In this document: positions 16,545 to 24,943 of the stretch, piece after piece
Position numbering within the stretch: position 1 is the stretch's first letter
Layout of the letters: the number at the start of each line of letters is the position of its first letter
From: JAAZPT01 sp964544955
GTDB taxonomy: Bacteria > Bacillota > Clostridia > Christensenellales > Aristaeellaceae
DNA length: 30,711 nt
Direction of reading: 5' to 3'
NCBI GenBank assembly: GCA_964544955.1
Contig: CAZJEB010000015.1
Location: 1 to 30,711 of the forward strand
Program-made: the position numbers and the translations under genes
Notes under the pieces: model-generated
The model's input: the letters and a program-made list of their open reading frames with translations, nothing else
What the model was told of the DNA's origin: nothing
The model's database searches: none

Positions 16545-17168
16545 ATGCCAAAAACTGCGCTGTATAATATGGAAGGCAAAACAGTTGGCGAAATCGAGCT
16601 TAGCGATGATATATTTGCTAGTAAAATAAGTGAATCAGCTATGCACATCGTTGTTCGTTCAATACTTGCTAACAAACGCCGTGGCACACAAAGTGCAAAA
16701 ACACGTAGCGAAGTACGTGGAGGCGGTCGTAAAATATATCGTCAAAAGGGCACAGGCAATGCTCGTCATCATGGCAATCGTGCACCTCAATTCGCACACG
16801 GTGGTGTAGTATTTGCACCAAAGCCCCGTGATTATGTGGTTAAGGTTAACAAAAAAGTTCGTCGTTTAGCATTTAAGAGCGCTTTAACAAGCAAACTTAA
16901 CAATGGCGAAATTATTATCTTAGATGAGCTAAAGCTTGCAGCACCAAAAACAAAACTTATGGTTGAAGTTCTTAATAACCTAAATGCTGATAGAAGAACA
17001 TTACTTGTAACATCAAGCGATGATTTAGATATTCGCCGTGCAGGTCAAAACATTGAAAAACTTGACTATAACTTTGTTAATACAATTAACACATACGATG
17101 TTCTAAAAGCAAATAAAGTTATTATAACTAAAGATGCTGTTAAACAAATCGAGGAGGTGTATGCATAA
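16545..17168 (+). CDS. rplD: 50S ribosomal protein L4
   Basis: 207 aa. Large-subunit protein lining the exit tunnel through a long basic loop, seen here as the Arg/Lys/His/Gly-rich part around RQKGTGNARHHGNRAPQF. In E. coli L4 represses its own operon by binding the S10 leader, so it is the first candidate ligand for the leader RNA here. AGGAGG upstream; the stop overlaps rplW by one base (TAATG). Confidence 0.97.
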   Translation: MPKTALYNMEGKTVGEIELSDDIFASKISESAMHIVVRSILANKRRGTQSAKTRSEVRGGGRKIYRQKGTGNARHHGNRAPQFAHGGVVFAPKPRDYVVKVNKKVRRLAFKSALTSKLNNGEIIILDELKLAAPKTKLMVEVLNNLNADRRTLLVTSSDDLDIRRAGQNIEKLDYNFVNTINTYDVLKANKVIITKDAVKQIEEVYA

Positions 17169-17470
17169 TGAAATTTGCACATGATATTATCATACGCCCG
17201 GTATTAACCGAGAAAGCCTATGATGGCATAGCCGATAAAAGGTATGTATTTGAAGTTGCTAAAACAGCTACAAAAACAGAAATTAAAAACGCATTGCAAG
17301 AAGTTTTCCCTAACATAAAGGTAGAAAAAGTTAACACATTGCGTACAATAGGTAAAATTAAGCGCCAGGGTAAATACTCCGGTCGCAGGCCAGAAGTTAA
17401 AAAAGCATACGTTCAACTTTCTAAGGATTCTAAAGCTATTGAATTCTTCGAAGGTATGTCAGAAGAATAA
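17168..17470 (+). CDS. rplW: 50S ribosomal protein L23
   Basis: 100 aa, normal length. It lies at the tunnel exit and docks trigger factor, SRP and SecYEG. Recognised by IIRPVLTEKAYD near the start and the RQGKYSGRRPEVKKAYV loop. Translationally coupled to rplD by a one-base overlap, with GAGGAGGTG inside the rplD end. Confidence 0.97.
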   Translation: MKFAHDIIIRPVLTEKAYDGIADKRYVFEVAKTATKTEIKNALQEVFPNIKVEKVNTLRTIGKIKRQGKYSGRRPEVKKAYVQLSKDSKAIEFFEGMSEE

Positions 17471-17491
17471 TAGCAGGGAGGAAAAGCAATC

Positions 17492-18331
17492 ATGGCAATT
17501 CGTCAATATAAGCCTACCTCGCCCGCACGCCGTTTCATGTCAGTGCTCACATATGATGAAATTACAACAAACAAACCAGAAAAATCATTACTTGAGCCAG
17601 TTAAAAAACATGCGGGGCGCAATAAGCAAGGTAAAATCACAGTTCGTCACCGTGGTGGCGGTAACAAAGTTAAATATCGTATTATTGACTTTAAACGCGA
17701 TAAAAAAGAAATACCAGCTCGTGTAGCTACAATCGAGTATGATCCAAACCGCTCTGCATTTATTGCATTGCTAAACTATGTTGATGGTGAAAAACGTTAC
17801 ATCCTTTGCCCATTAGGCCTAAAGGTTGGTGACCAAATCATCTCCAGTGAAGCGGATCACGTTGATATTAAGCCAGGTAATGCACTACCACTTAAAAACA
17901 TTCCTACAGGTACTTTAATTCATAACATAGAATTAAAAGTTGGTAGGGGCGGCCAATTGGTTCGTTCAGCAGGTAACAGTGCTCAGCTTTTAGCTAAAGA
18001 AGGCGCAAAAGCACAAGTACGTTTACCCAGTGGTGAAGTTCGTTTAATTCCACTTAATGCAATGGCAACAATAGGCTCAGTAAGCAATCCAGATCACGGT
18101 AACGTAAGGATTGGTAAAGCAGGCCGTGTACGCCATATGGGTATTCGCCCAACAGTTCGTGGTGTTGTAATGAACCCAGTAGATCACCCTCATGGTGGTG
18201 GTGAAGGTAAATCCCCAGTTGGTATGCCAGCACCTGTTACTCCTTGGGGTAAGGTTGCACTAGGTCTTAAAACACGTAAACATAAAAAATATAGTAATAA
18301 AGATATTATCAAACGTGCAGGTAAACGTTAA
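17492..18331 (+). CDS. rplB: 50S ribosomal protein L2
   Basis: 279 aa, slightly longer than usual. Universally conserved 23S rRNA binder needed for subunit joining and peptidyl transfer. The C-terminal signature MNPVDHPHGGGEGKSPVG holds the histidine important for activity. GGGAGG upstream; 21 nt after rplW. Confidence 0.98.
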   Translation: MAIRQYKPTSPARRFMSVLTYDEITTNKPEKSLLEPVKKHAGRNKQGKITVRHRGGGNKVKYRIIDFKRDKKEIPARVATIEYDPNRSAFIALLNYVDGEKRYILCPLGLKVGDQIISSEADHVDIKPGNALPLKNIPTGTLIHNIELKVGRGGQLVRSAGNSAQLLAKEGAKAQVRLPSGEVRLIPLNAMATIGSVSNPDHGNVRIGKAGRVRHMGIRPTVRGVVMNPVDHPHGGGEGKSPVGMPAPVTPWGKVALGLKTRKHKKYSNKDIIKRAGKR

Positions 18332-18357
18332 GCGAGAAGGAAGGAGGCAAGCATTAA

Positions 18358-18636
18358 ATGAGTCGTTCTATTAAGAAAGGACCTTTCGTCCAAGCCGCAT
18401 TATTAAAGCGTGTTGAGGAAATGACACAAAAAGGTCAAAAAAGTCCTATCAAAACATGGTCACGCTCTTCTACAATTTTCCCAACATTTGTTGGTCACAC
18501 TATAGCTGTTCATGATGGCCGTAAGCATGTGCCAGTATATGTTACTGAAGATATGGTAGGTCACAAGTTAGGCGAATTTGCCCCCACTCGTCTGTTCCGT
18601 GGACATGCAGGGGATAAAAAGACCGGTGGCAAATAA
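18358..18636 (+). CDS. rpsS: 30S ribosomal protein S19
   Basis: 92 aa, normal length. Head protein that forms a complex with S13 near the A site. Diagnostic are MSRSIKKGPF and FVGHTIAVHDGRKHVPVYVT. Its partner S13 is not encoded in this window, which is unusual given the operon context. AAGGAGG upstream. Confidence 0.98.
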   Translation: MSRSIKKGPFVQAALLKRVEEMTQKGQKSPIKTWSRSSTIFPTFVGHTIAVHDGRKHVPVYVTEDMVGHKLGEFAPTRLFRGHAGDKKTGGK

Positions 18637-18653
18637 TATAGGAGGAATTAACA

Positions 18654-19043
18654 ATGGCAACTAATACACGTAAAAAAGGCGAAAAACATCTCGCTGAAAA
18701 AGACAGGCGCCCAAAGGCCCATGTCACAAACGTGCGTATCTCCTCCAGAAAAGTTAGGATTGTAATAAACCTAATACGTGGCAAAAAGGTAGATGAAGCA
18801 CGTGCAATTCTCAAGTTTACACCTAAGGCTGCAAGCCCAATAGTGTTAAAATTACTTGATAGCGCAATTGCAAATGCAGTTAATAATAACGAATTAGATC
18901 GTCAAAACTTGTATGTATCTGAAATATATGCAAATGAAGGCCCAACACTTAAAAGATTTATTGCACGCTCACGTGGTAGTGCATCACCAATCTTAAAGCG
19001 TACAAGCCACATTTCTGTGATACTTGACGAAAAAGTAAACTGA
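18654..19043 (+). CDS. rplV: 50S ribosomal protein L22, with extended N-terminus
   Basis: 129 aa against about 110 for most bacteria; the excess is a basic N-terminal extension (about residues 1-22, KKGEKHLAEKDRRPKAH) before the normal VRISSRKVRIVINLIRGK start. A long N-terminus of this sort occurs in Lachnospiraceae-like bacteria as I recall, and it supports that placement. L22 lines the exit tunnel with its hairpin loop (RSRGSASPILKRTSHI). The upstream ATG is favoured because AGGAGG precedes it. Confidence 0.96.
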   Translation: MATNTRKKGEKHLAEKDRRPKAHVTNVRISSRKVRIVINLIRGKKVDEARAILKFTPKAASPIVLKLLDSAIANAVNNNELDRQNLYVSEIYANEGPTLKRFIARSRGSASPILKRTSHISVILDEKVN

Positions 19044-19056
19044 GGGAGGTTATCTA

Positions 19057-19725
19057 ATGGGTCAGAAAGTAAATCCGCACGGCGCTCGCGTAGGCATAAT
19101 ATTGCCATGGAGTACCCGCTGGTATGCTAATAAAAAAGATTTTGCGAAAAACCTCGCTGAGGATTACAAAATTCGTGAATTCTTAAAAGAAAAATGCTTC
19201 AATGCAGGCGTTAGTCATATCGACATTGAACGCACAGCAAGCAGAGTTACAATTTTCGTTCACGCTGCCAAACCCGGTTTAATTGCACGCAGTGGTGAAG
19301 AAATCGTTAAATTAAACGGCCTTGTAGCTGAAAAATTCGGTTCACCCGTTCAAATTAACGTTATTGAAATTAAAAAACCTGAAACAAACGCACAACTAGT
19401 AGCAGAAAGCATTGCTCAACAGCTCGAAAAACGTATAAGTTTCCGTCGTGCTATGAAACAAAGCATTCAACGCTCAATGCGTTCAGGCATTAAAGGTATT
19501 AAAGTTAGTTTATCCGGCCGTGTTGGTGGCGCTGATATCGCTCGTACCGAGCATTATCACGAGGGTTCTATCCCACTACAAACATTAAGGGCTAACATAG
19601 ATTATGGTTTTGCTGAAGCTGAAACAACCTATGGTCGTTTAGGCGTTAAAGTTTGGATCTACAAAGGTCAAAAACTTCCTGCAGTAAGGCGTAATCCTGA
19701 AAAGAAAGAACAAGGAGGGAAATAA
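19057..19725 (+). CDS. rpsC: 30S ribosomal protein S3
   Basis: 222 aa, normal length. KH-domain protein at the mRNA entry channel, part of the ribosomal helicase. Start MGQKVNPHGARVGI and the C-terminal TTYGRLGVKVWIYKG are diagnostic. GGGAGG upstream; 3 nt before rplP. Confidence 0.98.
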   Translation: MGQKVNPHGARVGIILPWSTRWYANKKDFAKNLAEDYKIREFLKEKCFNAGVSHIDIERTASRVTIFVHAAKPGLIARSGEEIVKLNGLVAEKFGSPVQINVIEIKKPETNAQLVAESIAQQLEKRISFRRAMKQSIQRSMRSGIKGIKVSLSGRVGGADIARTEHYHEGSIPLQTLRANIDYGFAEAETTYGRLGVKVWIYKGQKLPAVRRNPEKKEQGGK

Positions 19726-19728
19726 GCC

Positions 19729-20274
19729 ATGTTAATGCCAAAAAGAGTAAAACGCCGCCGTCAATTCCGTGGGCGTATGAAAGGTAAGGCAAGCCGCGGT
19801 AATTTCCTAGCCTATGGAGATTTTGGTTTGCAGGCACAGGCACCCTCATGGGTTACCAGCCAACAAATCGAGGCTGCACGTATTGCGTTAACACGTTATA
19901 CAAAGCGTGGTGGCCAAGTATGGATTAAAATTTTCCCTGATAAACCTGTTACAGAAAAACCTGCTGAAACTCGTATGGGTTCCGGTAAAGGTTCACCAGA
20001 ATACTGGGTTGCAGTAGTTAAACCAGGCAGAGTATTATTTGAAATTAAGGGCGTTAGTGAGTCAGTAGCACGTGAAGCTTTACGTCTTGCATCACACAAA
20101 TTACCCTTAAAGTGTAAAATAATCAAACGTGAAGGCTTATCCGATGCTGATATCGCAGCAGCAGCACAAAAGGCATCCAAGAAAAAAGGCGCCGCTGTTG
20201 AAGCTGAAGAAGCAGTAGTAAGCGAAACCACTGAAGTAGTGGAAAATAATGAAGAATCGGGTGGTGAAGCATAA
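19729..20274 (+). CDS. rplP: 50S ribosomal protein L16 with an acidic C-terminal tail
   Basis: 181 aa, whereas bacterial L16 is usually 136-147 aa. Residues 1-136 are ordinary (MLMPKRVKRRRQFRGRMKGK; TRMGSGKGSPEYWVAVVKPG). Residues 137-181 are extra: an Ala-rich helix with KKK, then a Glu/Val/Asn-rich tail that is strongly acidic, unlike a ribosomal protein. L16 sits by the A-site tRNA elbow and is added late in assembly. The tail is in frame, with no sign of a readthrough: the stop overlaps the rpmC start by one base in the normal way. ATG 19729 was chosen over 19735 because the family begins MLMPKR. Confidence 0.96.
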   Translation: MLMPKRVKRRRQFRGRMKGKASRGNFLAYGDFGLQAQAPSWVTSQQIEAARIALTRYTKRGGQVWIKIFPDKPVTEKPAETRMGSGKGSPEYWVAVVKPGRVLFEIKGVSESVAREALRLASHKLPLKCKIIKREGLSDADIAAAAQKASKKKGAAVEAEEAVVSETTEVVENNEESGGEA

Positions 20275-20465
20275 TGAAGGCTAAAGAATTTGCTGCAATG
20301 AACCCCGCCGAAATTCAGGAAAAGGTCAAGGAGCTTAAGAGCGAACTGTTCAACCTTCGTTTCCAGCTTGCGACCGGTCAGTTGCAAAATACAATGGTTA
20401 TTACCAACGTAAAACGTGATATAGCTCGCGCTAAAACAGTTTTACGCCAAAAACAAGAAAAATAA
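20274..20465 (+). CDS. rpmC: 50S ribosomal protein L29
   Basis: 63 aa, normal length, two-helix protein near the tunnel exit. Signature ELFNLRFQLATGQLQN. Coupled to rplP by a one-base overlap. Confidence 0.97.
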   Translation: MKAKEFAAMNPAEIQEKVKELKSELFNLRFQLATGQLQNTMVITNVKRDIARAKTVLRQKQEK

Positions 20466-20514
20466 GCAGCACAAGCAAGCTAAAGGAAATAATTAAAAGG
20501 AGGCAATAGCTTCA

Positions 20515-20775
20515 ATGACTGAAACAAGAGGCATTCGTAAGTCCAGAGTAGGCATGGTTGTTAGCGATAAAATGGATAAAACCATAGTTGTTGAAATAAA
20601 AACCCGTGTACGCCATCCCTTATATGGAAAGATTATGAATAAAACTTCAAAATTCAAAGCTCACGATGAACAAAATCAATGTGGCATAGGCGATAAAGTA
20701 CGCGTTATGGAAACACGTCCAATAAGCCGTGACAAACACTGGCGCGTTGTTGAGATTCTTGAAAAGGCAAAATAA
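20515..20775 (+). CDS. rpsQ: 30S ribosomal protein S17
   Basis: 86 aa, normal length; OB-fold primary binder of 16S rRNA. Signature GMVVSDKMDKTIVVEI and the ETRPISRDKHWRVVEI end. AGGAGG lies about 10 nt upstream. A 49-nt gap separates it from rpmC and a structured 97-nt gap follows. Confidence 0.98.
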   Translation: MTETRGIRKSRVGMVVSDKMDKTIVVEIKTRVRHPLYGKIMNKTSKFKAHDEQNQCGIGDKVRVMETRPISRDKHWRVVEILEKAK

Positions 20776-20776
20776 T

Positions 20777-20849
20777 GAAACTAAGCCTATTGGCTTTGTT
20801 TCCTCAATGTTAATCCCAGGATCGATACCATCTTTTTTATAGGTATCGA
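20777..20849 (+). promoter_or_regulatory. Two-hairpin intercistronic region before rplN
   Basis: Hairpin A: GAAAC-T-AAGCC (20777-20787) pairs with GGCTT-T-GTTTC (20792-20802) around a 4-nt loop, ten pairs and one T-T mismatch. Hairpin B: TCGATACC (20822-20829) with GGTATCGA (20842-20849), eight pairs. Neither has a clear T-run, so these are not plain terminators. They may serve for RNA processing or as a control point at the start of the spc part of the operon. Genes around it are otherwise separated by 0-63 nt. Confidence 0.55.
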
Positions 20850-20872
20850 ACCCGAAAAAGGAGGAAAAACTT

Positions 20873-21244
20873 ATGATTCAGCCGCAAACACGGCTTAAAG
20901 TTGCCGATAATTCCGGTGCTAAAGAAATCATGTGCATTCGTGTGCTAGGTGGTTCATTCCGCCGTCATGGCTCCATTGGCGATATTATTGTTGCCAGCGT
21001 TAAAAGTGCACAGCCCGGTGGCGCTGTTAAAAAAGGTGATGTTGTTAAAGCAGTTATCGTACGTCAGCATAAAAGCATTCGTAGGGTAGATGGTAGCTAT
21101 ATCAAGTTTGATGATAACGCTGCAGTTCTTATAGACAACTCCAAAATGCCTCGTGGTACCCGTATATTTGGGCCAGTGGCACGTGAACTACGTTCAGATA
21201 AAGACTTTATGAAAATAGTATCCCTTGCTCCAGAAGTATTATAA
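20873..21244 (+). CDS. rplN: 50S ribosomal protein L14
   Basis: 123 aa, normal length. Inter-subunit bridge protein and binding site for the silencing factor RsfS. MIQPQTRLKVADNSGAKEIM is diagnostic. AAAGGAGG upstream. It follows the two-hairpin spacer, so it would be the first gene of a separately controlled spc block. Confidence 0.98.
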   Translation: MIQPQTRLKVADNSGAKEIMCIRVLGGSFRRHGSIGDIIVASVKSAQPGGAVKKGDVVKAVIVRQHKSIRRVDGSYIKFDDNAAVLIDNSKMPRGTRIFGPVARELRSDKDFMKIVSLAPEVL

Positions 21245-21259
21245 TGCGGAGGTATGATA

Positions 21260-21619
21260 ATGAGCTCAAAAATTCATGTAAAAACGGGTGATCGTGTAGT
21301 TGTCATAACCGGTAGTGAAAACATCCGCGGTAAGTCAGGCAAGATACTGAACGTTAACCCTAAAAACCATCGCCTTGTAGTTGAAGGCGTAGCTATGGTT
21401 ACAAAGCATCAAAAACCTCGTCGCCAAGGCGAACCAGGTGGCACATTCCAAAAGGAACGTTCCATAGATGCATCAAATGTTATGTTAATTTGCCCCAAGT
21501 GCAATAAACCCACCAAAATCGGTCGCCGTGAGGTAGAGGTTGAAAACCAAGAGGGTAAAAAAGTTACAAAACGCGTTCGTGTTTGCAAAAACAAAGAATG
21601 CGGTAAAGAAATTGATTAA
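21260..21619 (+). CDS. rplX: 50S ribosomal protein L24
   Basis: 119 aa from the ATG at 21260, which has GGAGG 7 nt upstream; the in-frame ATG at 21254 is only one base after that site. KOW-domain assembly initiator. It is longer than the usual 103-105 aa: a few residues more at the N-terminus and an insertion in the C-terminal part (REVEVENQEGKKVTKRVRV). The usual two CxxC pairs become CPKC and CKNKEC, so the second pair has CxxxxC spacing. Confidence 0.95.
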   Translation: MSSKIHVKTGDRVVVITGSENIRGKSGKILNVNPKNHRLVVEGVAMVTKHQKPRRQGEPGGTFQKERSIDASNVMLICPKCNKPTKIGRREVEVENQEGKKVTKRVRVCKNKECGKEID

Positions 21620-21633
21620 AGGAGGGAACGTAA

Positions 21634-22176
21634 ATGGCAACAAGAATTAGTGAATTATATAAAGCCGAAGTCGTTCCTGCCTTAATGCAGAAATTCGGCT
21701 ATAAAAACATCATGCAAGTACCTAAACTTCACAAAATTGTGTTAAACACAGGTTTAGGTGACTGTAAAGATAATAGCAAAGCATTAAACACCGCTGTTGA
21801 AGAACTTGCTTTAATATCAAGCCAAGCTCCTATGGTTACAAAGGCTCGTAAGAGTGTTGCTAACTTTAAGCTTCGTCAAGGTATGAGCGTTGGTGCAAAG
21901 GTTACACTTCGTGGTCAACGTATGGAAGAATTCTTTGATAAATTGGTAAATGTAGCTCTTCCTCGTGTTCGTGACTTCCGTGGCGTAAGCACAAAGGCTT
22001 TTGATGGCCGTGGTAACTACGCATTAGGTATTCGTGAACAACTACTCTTCCCCGAAATTAACTATGATAAAGTAGAAAAAATTCGTGGTATGGAAATCAT
22101 CTTTGTTACAAGCGCACAAACAGATGAAGAATGTAGAGAATTGCTTGCCCTATTAGGCATGCCTTTCGCAAGGTAA
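21634..22176 (+). CDS. rplE: 50S ribosomal protein L5
   Basis: 180 aa, normal length. Binds 5S rRNA and contacts the P-site tRNA. Signatures are LHKIVLNTGLGDCKDN and RVRDFRGVSTKAFDGRGNYA. GGAGGG upstream, 14 nt after rplX. Confidence 0.98.
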   Translation: MATRISELYKAEVVPALMQKFGYKNIMQVPKLHKIVLNTGLGDCKDNSKALNTAVEELALISSQAPMVTKARKSVANFKLRQGMSVGAKVTLRGQRMEEFFDKLVNVALPRVRDFRGVSTKAFDGRGNYALGIREQLLFPEINYDKVEKIRGMEIIFVTSAQTDEECRELLALLGMPFAR

Positions 22177-22186
22177 GGAGAGAATT

Positions 22187-22372
22187 ATGGCTAAAACAAG
22201 TTTAAAAATTAAGGCAGCCCGTCCTGCTAAGTTCTCTACAAGAGCTTACACACGTTGCAACATCTGTGGTCGTCCCCATTCAGTGTTGCGCAAGTACGGA
22301 ATTTGCCGTATCTGTTTCAGAGAACTGGCCTATAAAGGTCAAATCCCCGGTGTCCGCAAGGCCAGTTGGTAA
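22187..22372 (+). CDS. rpsZ: 30S ribosomal protein S14, zinc type
   Basis: 61 aa, the short zinc-binding form (C24, C27, C40, C43: CNIC and CRIC) typical of Bacillota. Binds 16S rRNA in the head. Sequence KYGICRICFRELAYKGQIPG is diagnostic. Starts 10 nt after rplE. Confidence 0.97.
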   Translation: MAKTSLKIKAARPAKFSTRAYTRCNICGRPHSVLRKYGICRICFRELAYKGQIPGVRKASW

Positions 22373-22401
22373 GCGGCATTTAATGCAAAGGAGGTCAAAG
22401 C

Positions 22402-22803
22402 ATGGTTGTTAACGATCCCATCGCAGATATGCTTACTCGTATTCGTAATGCGCAGATAGCAAAGCATGATGCAGTGGTTGTACCTGCCAGCAACACAAAA
22501 AAGGCTATTGCCAAAATTTTGCTGGATGAAGGCTACATCAAAAATGTTGAATTAATAAATGATGGTCCCCAAGGTTCAATAAAATTAGTATTGAAATATG
22601 TTAACGGTAAAAATCAACCGGTAATTGGTGGCCTAAAGCGTATTAGCAAACCAGGTTTGCGTATATATGCACAAAGCAGTGAACTGCCTCAAGTACTTGG
22701 TGGCTTAGGTATAGCTATTGTTAGTACATCTAAAGGCATTATGACAAGCCGTCAAGCTCGTAAAGAGAATATAGGCGGCGAAGTATTGGCTTATATTTGG
22801 TAA
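22402..22803 (+). CDS. rpsH: 30S ribosomal protein S8
   Basis: 133 aa, normal length. Primary 16S rRNA binder; in E. coli it represses the spc operon by binding near the L5 start. Signatures DPIADMLTRIRNAQIAKHD and GIMTSRQARKENIGGEVLA. AGGAGGT upstream. Confidence 0.98.
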   Translation: MVVNDPIADMLTRIRNAQIAKHDAVVVPASNTKKAIAKILLDEGYIKNVELINDGPQGSIKLVLKYVNGKNQPVIGGLKRISKPGLRIYAQSSELPQVLGGLGIAIVSTSKGIMTSRQARKENIGGEVLAYIW

Positions 22804-22834
22804 TAAACCTGACACGTCAATGGAGGTGTGAATT

Positions 22835-23374
22835 ATGTCACGTATCGGTAAACTTCCGATTACAATTCCCGCGGGCGTGACGGTTACGGTGGATGATAAA
22901 AACATCGTAAAAGTGAAAGGACCTAAAGGTGAGCTTTCTCAGGCTGTCAACCGCGATATTAAATTAGATCAAAAGGATGGCGTTTTAACATTAATTCGTC
23001 CATCAGATGCAAAGCCACATAAAGCTATGCACGGTTTATACCGTAGCCTAGTTAACAATATGGTAGTAGGTGTTAGTGAAGGTTTTAGCAAAACACTAAT
23101 ATTAGTAGGCACAGGTTATCGTGCTGATGTTAAAGGCAAAACTTTAACAATTAATATTGGTTTCTCTCATCCAGTAGTTATGGATGCACCAGAGAATGTT
23201 ACATTTACAACACCAGAACCCACAAAAATTGTTATAAGTGGTATCTCAAAACAACAAGTTGGTAACTTAGCTGCGGATATCCGTGCTCTACGTAAACCTG
23301 AACCATATCTTGGTAAAGGCGTTAAGTACGAAAACGAACATATTCGTCGTAAAGTTGGTAAAACAGGCAAATAA
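22835..23374 (+). CDS. rplF: 50S ribosomal protein L6
   Basis: 179 aa, normal length, two similar domains. Near the sarcin-ricin loop and factor site. MSRIGKLPITIPAGVTV and the C-terminal PYLGKGVKYENEHIRRKVGK are diagnostic. GGAGGTG upstream. Confidence 0.98.
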   Translation: MSRIGKLPITIPAGVTVTVDDKNIVKVKGPKGELSQAVNRDIKLDQKDGVLTLIRPSDAKPHKAMHGLYRSLVNNMVVGVSEGFSKTLILVGTGYRADVKGKTLTINIGFSHPVVMDAPENVTFTTPEPTKIVISGISKQQVGNLAADIRALRKPEPYLGKGVKYENEHIRRKVGKTGK

Positions 23375-23392
23375 AGTAAGGAGTGAACGCAA

Positions 23393-23761
23393 ATGTTTTC
23401 AAAACGTGATAGAAATGAAGTTCGTGTCATTCGTCATGCACGTGTACGTAAAAAGGTTAGCGGCACACCTGAAATGCCACGCCTATGCGTATACCGTAGC
23501 TTGAACCATATTTATGCTCAAGTTATTGACGATACAAAGGGTTGCACATTGGTAAGTGCTTCAACCATGGAAAAAGAAATTAAAAGCCAAATAGCAGAAG
23601 CTTCAAAATCCGAAGCAGCTAAAATTGTAGGTAAAATTGTAGGCGAGCGTGCAGCTGAAGCCGGTATTGAAAAAGTAGTTTTCGACCGTGGTGGTTATGT
23701 TTACACAGGTCGTGTACAAGCTTTGGCTGAAGGTGCTCGTGAGGCCGGTCTTAAATTTTAA
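23393..23761 (+). CDS. rplR: 50S ribosomal protein L18
   Basis: 122 aa, normal length. Binds 5S rRNA with L5. Signature VSGTPEMPRLCVYRSLNHIY and the end VFDRGGYVYTGRVQALAEGA. AAGGAGTG upstream. Confidence 0.98.
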   Translation: MFSKRDRNEVRVIRHARVRKKVSGTPEMPRLCVYRSLNHIYAQVIDDTKGCTLVSASTMEKEIKSQIAEASKSEAAKIVGKIVGERAAEAGIEKVVFDRGGYVYTGRVQALAEGAREAGLKF

Positions 23762-23779
23762 TAAAGGAGGAACACGTAC

Positions 23780-24292
23780 ATGCAACGCAATAATCGCATG
23801 AATCGCAGAGAACCAAGCGAATTTAAAGAAAAGCTGGTTTCACTCAACCGTGTTACCAAGGTTGTTAAGGGCGGCCGTAATATGCGCTTTGCCGCATTGG
23901 TTGTTGTTGGCGATGAAAAGGGCCGTGTTGGCGCTGGTATCGGTAAATCAACAGAAATATCCGATGCTATCCGTAAAGGCGCAGCAGTAGCCAAGAAAAA
24001 CCTTGTTACAGTTCCCATGTCTAACACAACAATTCCTCACGAGGTTGTAGGTAGGTTTAGCACAGCTAAAGTAGTTCTACTTCCTGCTGAAGAAGGTGCT
24101 GGTGTTATAGCTGGTGGAGCTGCCCGTGCAGTATTGGAACTTAGCGGTATTAAAGATATTAGAACTAAGTCCTTCGGCACAAGCAATAGGATTAACATGG
24201 TAAAAGCAACTATTGAAGGTATTAAAAATCTTCGTTCCCCTGAACTAGTTGCAGAACTTCGCGGAAAGACCGTTGAAGAAATATTGGGCTAG
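23780..24292 (+). CDS. rpsE: 30S ribosomal protein S5
   Basis: 170 aa, normal length. Decoding-fidelity protein; S5 drug-binding loop region is the usual RVTKVVKGGRNMRFAALVVV. AAGGAGG upstream. Confidence 0.98.
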   Translation: MQRNNRMNRREPSEFKEKLVSLNRVTKVVKGGRNMRFAALVVVGDEKGRVGAGIGKSTEISDAIRKGAAVAKKNLVTVPMSNTTIPHEVVGRFSTAKVVLLPAEEGAGVIAGGAARAVLELSGIKDIRTKSFGTSNRINMVKATIEGIKNLRSPELVAELRGKTVEEILG

Positions 24293-24302
24293 GAGGATAA
24301 AA

Positions 24303-24485
24303 ATGAAATTAAGAATTACATTAAAAAAATCCCCTATAGCTTGTAAGCAAAATCAAATTAAAACCGTTAAAGCATTAGGGTTAAGAAAAGTTGGCTACTC
24401 TGTAGAGCAACCAGATAACGCTTGCATTCGCGGTATGATCTTCCGTGTTAAACACATGGTAGAAGTAGCAGAGATTGAAGAATAG
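24303..24485 (+). CDS. rpmD: 50S ribosomal protein L30
   Basis: 60 aa, normal length. Start at 24303, which has AGGAGG upstream; a longer frame starting inside rpsE is not used. Signature LKKSPIACKQNQIKTVKALG. Follows rpsE by 10 nt. Confidence 0.97.
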   Translation: MKLRITLKKSPIACKQNQIKTVKALGLRKVGYSVEQPDNACIRGMIFRVKHMVEVAEIEE

Positions 24486-24500
24486 GAGGGAGTACAAATT

Positions 24501-24941
24501 ATGAGATTACATGATTTGAAACCCGCCGAGGGTTCAAGAACTGCACCTAAACGCCTTGGAAGAGGCACAGGCAGCGGTCTTGGTAAAACCTCAGGTAAAG
24601 GTCACAAAGGTGCAAAAGCACGTAGTGGCGGCGGTAAGGGTCCTGGATTCGAAGGCGGACAAATGCCATTAATCCGTCGTGTTCCTAAGCGTGGTTTTAC
24701 TAATATTTTTAAAACAGTATATGCAACAGTTAACGTAGGGAGCTTAGAAATCTTTGAAAACGGCACAGTTGTAGATGTTAACGCATTAAAGGAAGCTGGT
24801 CTTGTTAAAAAGACTTATAATGGTATTAAAATACTAGCTAAAGGCGATTTAACACGCAAACTAACTGTAAAGGCAGATAAATTCTCAGCTGCTGCGAAAG
24901 AAAAGATTGAGGCACTCGGCGGGAAAGCCGAGGTGAATTAA
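24501..24941 (+). CDS. rplO: 50S ribosomal protein L15
   Basis: 146 aa, normal length. Gly/Lys-rich N-terminal extension that threads into 23S rRNA (GRGTGSGLGKTSGKGHKG). Late-assembly protein. AGGAGGG upstream; secY follows after 2 nt. Confidence 0.98.
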   Translation: MRLHDLKPAEGSRTAPKRLGRGTGSGLGKTSGKGHKGAKARSGGGKGPGFEGGQMPLIRRVPKRGFTNIFKTVYATVNVGSLEIFENGTVVDVNALKEAGLVKKTYNGIKILAKGDLTRKLTVKADKFSAAAKEKIEALGGKAEVN

Positions 24942-24943
24942 GT

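Noticed and set aside
19896..20387. 163-aa minus-strand frame across rplP/rpmC
   Set aside because: Antisense shadow that includes the L16 tail; considered as a cause of the tail, but nothing supports it as a gene.
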